Below, one piece after another: positions 6,365 through 10,327 of a stretch of DNA of 10,327 nt (its first letter is position 1; every line of letters starts with the position of its first letter). Source of the stretch: Bacteroidales bacterium UBA2030 (GTDB lineage: Bacteria; Bacteroidota; Bacteroidia; Bacteroidales; TTA-H9); the NCBI GenBank assembly GCA_002332755.1, contig DDBO01000111.1:1-10327 (forward strand), read 5' to 3'. A model generated the notes under the pieces. The model was not told the origin of the DNA. It did no database searches and saw only the letters and a program-made list of their open reading frames with translations. The translations under genes and the position numbers were made by a program.

Positions 6365-7075
6365 TTACAACGCGGCTACACTGTCGAGAGCAATTTCCAT
6401 CATCTGGGTAAAGGCTGTCAGACGTTCCTCAGCCGTGCTTCGTTCTCCACTCACCAGCTGGTCGCTTACCGTTAACAATGAAAGTGCCCTGCATTGATAT
6501 CGGGCTGCGATTGTATATAAGGCATTGGTTTCCATCTCAACAGCCAAAACGCCGTGTTTACGCCATATTTCATATTCCTTCTCGAGATCATCAACAAAAA
6601 AGAGGTCGGTCGTAAATACATTGCCCACTTTAACAGACAGATCTTTACCCACTGCAGTTTCATAGGCTTTCATTAAAAGGGCGAAATCGGGGTGGGGAGC
6701 ATAATCGCGGTTGCCAAAGGTAAGCCGGTTGATAGATGAATCGGTGCTTGCGGTCAGGGCTATAATGGTATCCCCAAGCTTTAAATCGGGCTGAATGGCT
6801 CCGCAAGTACCAATTCGGATCAGATTTTTACACCCATAGGTAGTAATCAGTTCCGTAACATAAATACTAATAGAGGGTACTCCCATTCCTGTGCCCTGCA
6901 CGGATACTTTCTTCCCTTTATAATAACCCGTATATCCGAGCATTCCCCGGATATTATTATGACAAACCGGATTTTCGAAATAATTCTCAGCCAGAAATTT
7001 AGCCCTCAACGGGTCGCCAGGTAGTAATACGGTTTCGGCGATGTCGCCCGGATGGGCATCCAAATGTATTCCCAT
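6365..7075 (-). CDS. deoD: Purine nucleoside phosphorylase, DeoD type
   Basis: The enzyme splits purine (deoxy)ribonucleosides with phosphate to base and (deoxy)ribose-1-phosphate in purine salvage; the family is hexameric. The 236-residue chain aligns well by eye with E. coli DeoD: His4 (reaches the neighbouring active site), LPGDPLRAK at 18-26 with phosphate-binding Gly20 and Arg24, Arg43 in NIRGMLGYTG, MGVPS at 64-68, IRIGTCGA at 86-93 with Arg87, VEMET at 179-183 for ribose, and VSDQ at 203-206 with catalytic Asp205, then Arg218. The base-pocket residue after the Asp is Gln-Leu rather than the E. coli His-Ile, which might shift specificity. I chose ATG 7075; the TTG at 7093 lies in the leader. 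A spacer of 59 bp separates it from ruvX. Confidence 0.94.
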   Translation of the reverse strand: MGIHLDAHPGDIAETVLLPGDPLRAKFLAENYFENPVCHNNIRGMLGYTGYYKGKKVSVQGTGMGVPSISIYVTELITTYGCKNLIRIGTCGAIQPDLKLGDTIIALTASTDSSINRLTFGNRDYAPHPDFALLMKAYETAVGKDLSVKVGNVFTTDLFFVDDLEKEYEIWRKHGVLAVEMETNALYTIAARYQCRALSLLTVSDQLVSGERSTAEERLTAFTQMMEIALDSVAAL

Positions 7076-7279
7076 GTTGTTTGTTTTTTGCAAATATCAG
7101 AAAAACCTGTCATTTATCTGATATACGCTGAAGCTGTCTTGTATTCCCGAAACCGGGGCATACTCTGTCCCTCGCAGTAAGATTTACAACAAACCTGGCA
7201 CATTACCCGGAAGTTGCCATAATGATTATTCTGTGGTTGTCCGATGGGTCTTTCCTGGTTTGTCTGATATCTTCCCGGT
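7076..7279. other. 204-bp spacer between amrS and deoD
   Basis: Both flanking genes are on the minus strand. The spacer has no convincing gene: a minus-strand frame through it (7114-7371) runs into the amrS 3' end in another frame and shows no domain. It holds several small inverted repeats, including ATAATGATTAT at 7219-7229 and the ATATCAGA copies listed separately. It presumably contains the deoD promoter; CAAATATC at 7091-7098 reads GATATTTG on the minus strand, one base from TAnnTTTG. Confidence 0.5.
7094..7270. repeat. 177-bp segment with imperfect 16-bp inverted ends (MITE-like or regulatory)
   Basis: The left end (7094-7109, ATATCAGAAAAACCTG) and the reverse complement of the right end (7255-7270, ATATCAGACAAACCAG) agree at 14 of 16 positions. 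A further ATATCAGA copy lies at 7124-7117 on the minus strand and forms an 8-bp perfect hairpin with the left end. A related ACAAACCTGG occurs near 7189. I find no target-site duplication and no coding capacity. It could be a decayed miniature transposable element, a set of regulator sites, or coincidence. Confidence 0.3.
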
Positions 7280-8398
7280 TTATTCCCAAACACCCGGTAT
7301 AATGTGCCCGCAAACACCGCATTTCCCTTTGTTGAGTTTGGATTGGCGCAGGGTATATCCCACTCGTTCAATGATTAAGCTGTGACAATTGGGACAAAAG
7401 GTGTCGGCATAATTCCTACCCGGAATATTACCAATATACACATACTGTAATCCCTGGCCCAGAGCAATTTCGCGTGCTTTTTTCAGAATGTTCTCGGGGG
7501 TTGGTTGTAGTTTATTCAGTTTATACTGAGGATAAAACCTGGAAAAATGCAATGGAGTATCTTTGAAACCGTTTTTTGCCAACCACTGACACATCCTTCG
7601 AATCATATCCATGTCGTCGGTCCATTCAGGAACGATGAGGTTGGTTATTTCAAGCCAGATTCCGTTTTCTTTTAACTTTAGGAGGGTATTAAGCACAGGC
7701 TCGAGTGACCCGTTATTGAGCATGGTGTAAATTTCGTCGTCGAACGATTTGAGGTCGATGTTGGCGGCATCTATCACCTTGCACCATTCCGCCAGTGGTG
7801 CGGGGTTTATGTATCCGTTGGATACCACAATGTTTTTGATACCAGCCTTGCGGGCTTGGCGAGAACATTCCAGTGTGTATTCAAAAAAAGTGACAGGCTC
7901 GCTGTAGGTATATGAAATGGAACGACAACCCTCCTTTTTTGCCTGATTTACAACTTGTTCTGGTGAAAGGTCATAGTTGCGGGTCTTATCGGGCGAGGTT
8001 TGCGAAATTTCCCAATTCTGACAATTCAGGCAAGTGAAATTGCATCCGGCAATGGCTAGAGAATAAGAGGTGGTGCCAGGTAGAAAATGAAGCATAGGTT
8101 TTTTTTCAATCGGATCTACATGTACCGCACAGGGGTTGTTCCACGCCCGGGTAAAAAGTTTTCCGCCTTTATTGTATCTGACGCGACAGTCGCCTGTGTC
8201 ACCTTCTTTAATGGTGCATTGATGGGGGCATAACCTGCATTTGATTCCCCGCGGGGTTGGAGTATAAAACATGGCCTCTTTCTCTTCACCTCCCACAAAC
8301 TCTGTCCATTCGCCCCAAGCCAGAGGGAAAGCCAGCGCACACACCGCACAGGTGCTTTTATTGATGAATTGCCTTCGGGTGTATCCTCGTTTGTCCAT
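7280..8398 (-). CDS. amrS: AmmeMemoRadiSam-type radical SAM enzyme with Tat signal
   Basis: The 372-residue protein matches the radical SAM member of the AmmeMemoRadiSam (AMMECR1/Memo/radical SAM) set, a widespread group whose reaction I do not know to be established. The iron-sulfur site is Cys119, Cys123 and Cys126 (AGCNFTCLNCQNW). An N-terminal cysteine cluster (CRLCPHQC at 54-61, plus Cys71) and a C-terminal zinc-ribbon-like set (Cys335/338 and Cys360/363) are both complete and typical of the family. SYTYSEP (162-168), NIDLKSF (213-219) and LHFSRFYPQY (283-292) are further family-like blocks. The first 30 residues look like a twin-arginine signal: TRRQFINK at 7-14, a hydrophobic stretch to about 28. 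This implies export after the cluster is inserted, which is odd for a SAM-dependent enzyme. It starts 26 bp after the membrane-protein gene. AMMECR1 and Memo partners are not visible in the window. Confidence 0.88.
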   Translation of the reverse strand: MDKRGYTRRQFINKSTCAVCALAFPLAWGEWTEFVGGEEKEAMFYTPTPRGIKCRLCPHQCTIKEGDTGDCRVRYNKGGKLFTRAWNNPCAVHVDPIEKKPMLHFLPGTTSYSLAIAGCNFTCLNCQNWEISQTSPDKTRNYDLSPEQVVNQAKKEGCRSISYTYSEPVTFFEYTLECSRQARKAGIKNIVVSNGYINPAPLAEWCKVIDAANIDLKSFDDEIYTMLNNGSLEPVLNTLLKLKENGIWLEITNLIVPEWTDDMDMIRRMCQWLAKNGFKDTPLHFSRFYPQYKLNKLQPTPENILKKAREIALGQGLQYVYIGNIPGRNYADTFCPNCHSLIIERVGYTLRQSKLNKGKCGVCGHIIPGVWE

Positions 8399-8410
8399 GC
8401 TTTTTTCTTA

Positions 8411-8418
8411 CAAAAATA
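8411..8418 (-). promoter_or_regulatory. Candidate -7 box before amrS
   Basis: TATTTTTG on the minus strand fits TAnnTTTG and lies 12 nt before the amrS ATG, within the 26-bp spacer after the upstream gene. No clear -33 element is present. It could give amrS a transcript of its own with a very short leader, but co-transcription from upstream is more likely. Confidence 0.22.
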
Positions 8419-8424
8419 AGGTTG

Positions 8425-10327
8425 CTAAGCATTGCATTTTGCATTTTTACCCTTCACAAAAAGTAAAAAAACAATTCCGATGAATATCAGAAGACCGAGG
8501 GTGAGAGGAATACCTATTAAAGGGACGAGCAATAAGGCTGTAATCAGGCTGCCGGCGGCTCCTCCGGCAAGATCAGCCGAATAAAGAGAAGAGGCTGATG
8601 AATCGGGTAGGGATACGAGTTGCCGATATAATGCACCCGTTATATAGCCTGCAAAAAGAACAAATAATCCAGCCCAGATATGGTAAAATATCTCAGCAAA
8701 AACTGCCCATTTAAAGATTTCGAACGGTGCAAATGCCCCAAGACTGACCCCTATCATCCCCAGTACTGCATGACGGATGGTGGTAGGTAAATGTGTGTGT
8801 ATCAATGTACCCATGCTCAACCCAGCCATGAAACAGGCAAACAATAAACCTGCAGATAGATAGATTTTCCCTGTAAATGTTTGAACCAGAAAGAGTAGTA
8901 TAATCTGAACTGAGGCTGCCCAGAAACTTACCCCAAACATTTCGATTTTGTATTTACTGCCTTTACGTAATGGTAGCCATGACAGCATTATCAACCCTGC
9001 GATCAACAGGTATAGTTTTGACTGGTTGAGATTAATCCAATATCCCTGGAATACGGCGAGGGCATAAGGACGGTTGAAAGTTGTTGGCGGAGTGTTAGTC
9101 GGCAAATTACCGGTCAATTGTGCTGAACGACGACTAAGCTCAAGCGAATCGATGAACCAGGGATTGATATAATCACTGTATTGTGCGGCTTTATATAATC
9201 CTATTGAAATCCGAAAATCAAGGGGATGATTGGATGCCAGAAACACAGCGGGATAATTTACCAAAAATCGGGTATACCTGAAATGTTGTCGATAAGCTTC
9301 GAGGGTAGTGGCATAAACGGAGAGGAGGGAACTGGAGTAATAATTCGCCAATGGGGGGAGGTTTAGGCAAACCATCCCTTCGGATAAAAGAAGGCTTTTG
9401 CTTATTCCTGCAAATTCGCGGCTCAGCCAACGGGAAGCTTCAAGGCTGGCAGGCTCTCCATTCATTACGACAACTGCATCGAAATGCTCTTCCAGATTCA
9501 GGAGCCGTTGAAAACTCAAGGGTAGAACTTTAATTTCCGGAGGAAGTTTATGTTTGCTCTGCTTCAAGATAAGCCGGGTGATAAAAGGAGAAGTATCTAT
9601 CCAGACAATAGAAGCGGGTTTGTATTTAATTGCATCCTCAAATAAGGAGATATTCAACGGGCCAATTAGCAATATTCGGGGCCTAGGAGGTGCATCCATC
9701 AGGGCGAAATGAATCTGCGCAGATTCTTCAGGTTTATACTGAACCGAAGGCAGCATGAACGAGCCTAACCAGAATGTTGTATCCCCTTCATAAACTACCC
9801 TTCGAAGCCTTCCATGTGGGGTTTCCCATTGGCTGGCCTGTGTTGGTTCTTTTTGTTGAATGGCCAAAAGGATGATAATAGCCCAACCTGTCCCAAGGAC
9901 TATTTTCCACGAATTTCGATTTACTAGAAACAAAAGAAGGATTGGCCATATCATTGCGGGTATCCAAGGGTGGAATGAAGAGGCAGGATGTGTAAGTGGC
10001 AATAATATCGAAGCAATGCCACCTGTTAAAGCGCCAAGCGTCTCGTAGGCATAAATTTTTGGAGCCGGTTTTAGTTTTATCAGCATGCTGAAAAGTATGC
10101 CCGAACACAGGCACACAGGTGCTATCCAGACCAGCATAAACATAGAGGATTGATACAGAGCTGGCATGCTTCCGGAAGGAAAGTACTTGGTGAAGGCCAT
10201 AGGTGCCAATTTTTCTGCCAGTGGCAACCAGCAAGCCAGAACAAGGGAAACCATAATCAGCCTGAAACGGGTAGGATAGAGTTTCAAACGAGCTCCCAAA
10301 GCAGTAAGCAACATCCACAGGGCCAAA
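8425..10327 (-). CDS. Polytopic membrane protein with degenerate spermidine-synthase-like domain (5' end beyond right edge)
   Basis: The frame is open to the window edge; the first in-window codons are internal, so the N-terminus is missing and at least 633 residues remain. Numbering here starts at 10326. It has membrane helices up to about 157, a soluble part at about 165-430, and about six to seven helices at 438-624. The plan matches large membrane-bound spermidine-synthase-like proteins. The Y-x-x-(E/D)-x-x-G signature occurs in both membrane halves (YAYETLGALTGG at 92-103, YSADLAGGAAGS at 582-593), and MAGLSMG at 500-506 is also typical, which indicates a duplicated membrane module. The soluble part keeps the Rossmann order (RILLIG at 217-222, IVWIDTSP at 240-247, FDAVVVMNGEPASLEASRWLSREF region at 282-305) but lacks the glycine-rich GGGxG loop and the catalytic Asp of the D-x-x-DP motif (MNGEP instead). 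Aminopropyl transfer is therefore unlikely. It precedes amrS by 26 bp, suggesting a joint function. Confidence 0.75.
   Translation of the reverse strand, partial: LALWMLLTALGARLKLYPTRFRLIMVSLVLACWLPLAEKLAPMAFTKYFPSGSMPALYQSSMFMLVWIAPVCLCSGILFSMLIKLKPAPKIYAYETLGALTGGIASILLPLTHPASSFHPWIPAMIWPILLLFLVNRNSWKIVLGTGWAIIILLAIQQKEPTQASQWETPHGRLRRVVYEGDTTFWLGSFMLPSVQYKPEESAQIHFALMDAPPRPRILLIGPLNISLFEDAIKYKPASIVWIDTSPFITRLILKQSKHKLPPEIKVLPLSFQRLLNLEEHFDAVVVMNGEPASLEASRWLSREFAGISKSLLLSEGMVCLNLPPLANYYSSSLLSVYATTLEAYRQHFRYTRFLVNYPAVFLASNHPLDFRISIGLYKAAQYSDYINPWFIDSLELSRRSAQLTGNLPTNTPPTTFNRPYALAVFQGYWINLNQSKLYLLIAGLIMLSWLPLRKGSKYKIEMFGVSFWAASVQIILLFLVQTFTGKIYLSAGLLFACFMAGLSMGTLIHTHLPTTIRHAVLGMIGVSLGAFAPFEIFKWAVFAEIFYHIWAGLFVLFAGYITGALYRQLVSLPDSSASSLYSADLAGGAAGSLITALLLVPLIGIPLTLGLLIFIGIVFLLFVKGKNAKCNA

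Noticed and set aside
7076..7093. Upstream TTG start for deoD
   Set aside because: DeoD proteins begin directly before the conserved His near residue 4; ATG 7075 fits and the extra codons are A-rich leader.
7114..7371. Minus-strand frame with several cysteines after amrS
   Set aside because: It overlaps the end of amrS in another frame, shows no family motif, and AmrS already ends in the expected zinc-ribbon plus GVW-type tail, so it is not a frameshifted extension.
9788..10318. Long minus-strand frame inside the membrane-protein gene
   Set aside because: It is out of frame with the membrane protein, whose helices and family signatures continue through this stretch; the alternative frame has no recognisable features.

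Overview
The window looks like a piece of chromosome from a member of the Bacteroidota, most likely Bacteroidales or a close relative. The evidence is the gene content: a DUF1599 gene followed by a DoxX/MauE-like membrane protein, folP followed by cdaA, ruvX-def-TPR lipoprotein, and a DeoD phosphorylase. Shine-Dalgarno sequences are weak, leaders are A-rich, and several starts are preceded by TAnnTTTG-like boxes typical of Bacteroidota promoters. I see no tRNA, rRNA, CRISPR array, integrase or recognisable insertion sequence. Two genes run off the window: an AT-hook protein at the left edge and a large membrane protein at the right edge.

Layout. (1) 1-411, minus: 5' part of an AT-hook DNA-binding protein, with an AT-rich 296-bp spacer (412-707) upstream of it holding a possible promoter and a hairpin. 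(2) 708-2900, minus: a tightly overlapping unit, DUF1599 protein -> DoxX/MauE-like membrane protein fused to a thioredoxin-like domain -> GNAT acetyltransferase. (3) 2934-4616, plus: divergent folP -> cdaA (dihydropteroate synthase and diadenylate cyclase). (4) 4653-4720: back-to-back hairpins that probably terminate the two convergent units. (5) 4742-7075, minus: deoD -> ruvX -> def -> TPR lipoprotein, housekeeping genes for purine salvage, RNA/DNA processing, N-terminal protein maturation and the envelope. (6) 7076-7279: a 204-bp spacer rich in small inverted repeats, including a 177-bp stretch bounded by imperfect 16-bp inverted ends. (7) 7280-10327, minus: a membrane protein with a decayed spermidine-synthase-like domain -> an AmmeMemoRadiSam-type radical SAM enzyme carrying a twin-arginine signal.

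Most of the window is ordinary core metabolism. The best candidates for new biology are the last pair: a radical SAM enzyme apparently routed to the Tat system, 26 bp downstream of a membrane protein whose SAM/aminopropyl site looks lost. The DUF1599 / MauE-thioredoxin pair is also uncharacterised. Small signals (hairpin-overlapped start of ruvX, inverted repeats before deoD, very short predicted leaders) are weaker. All family assignments come from reading motifs, not from database searches.
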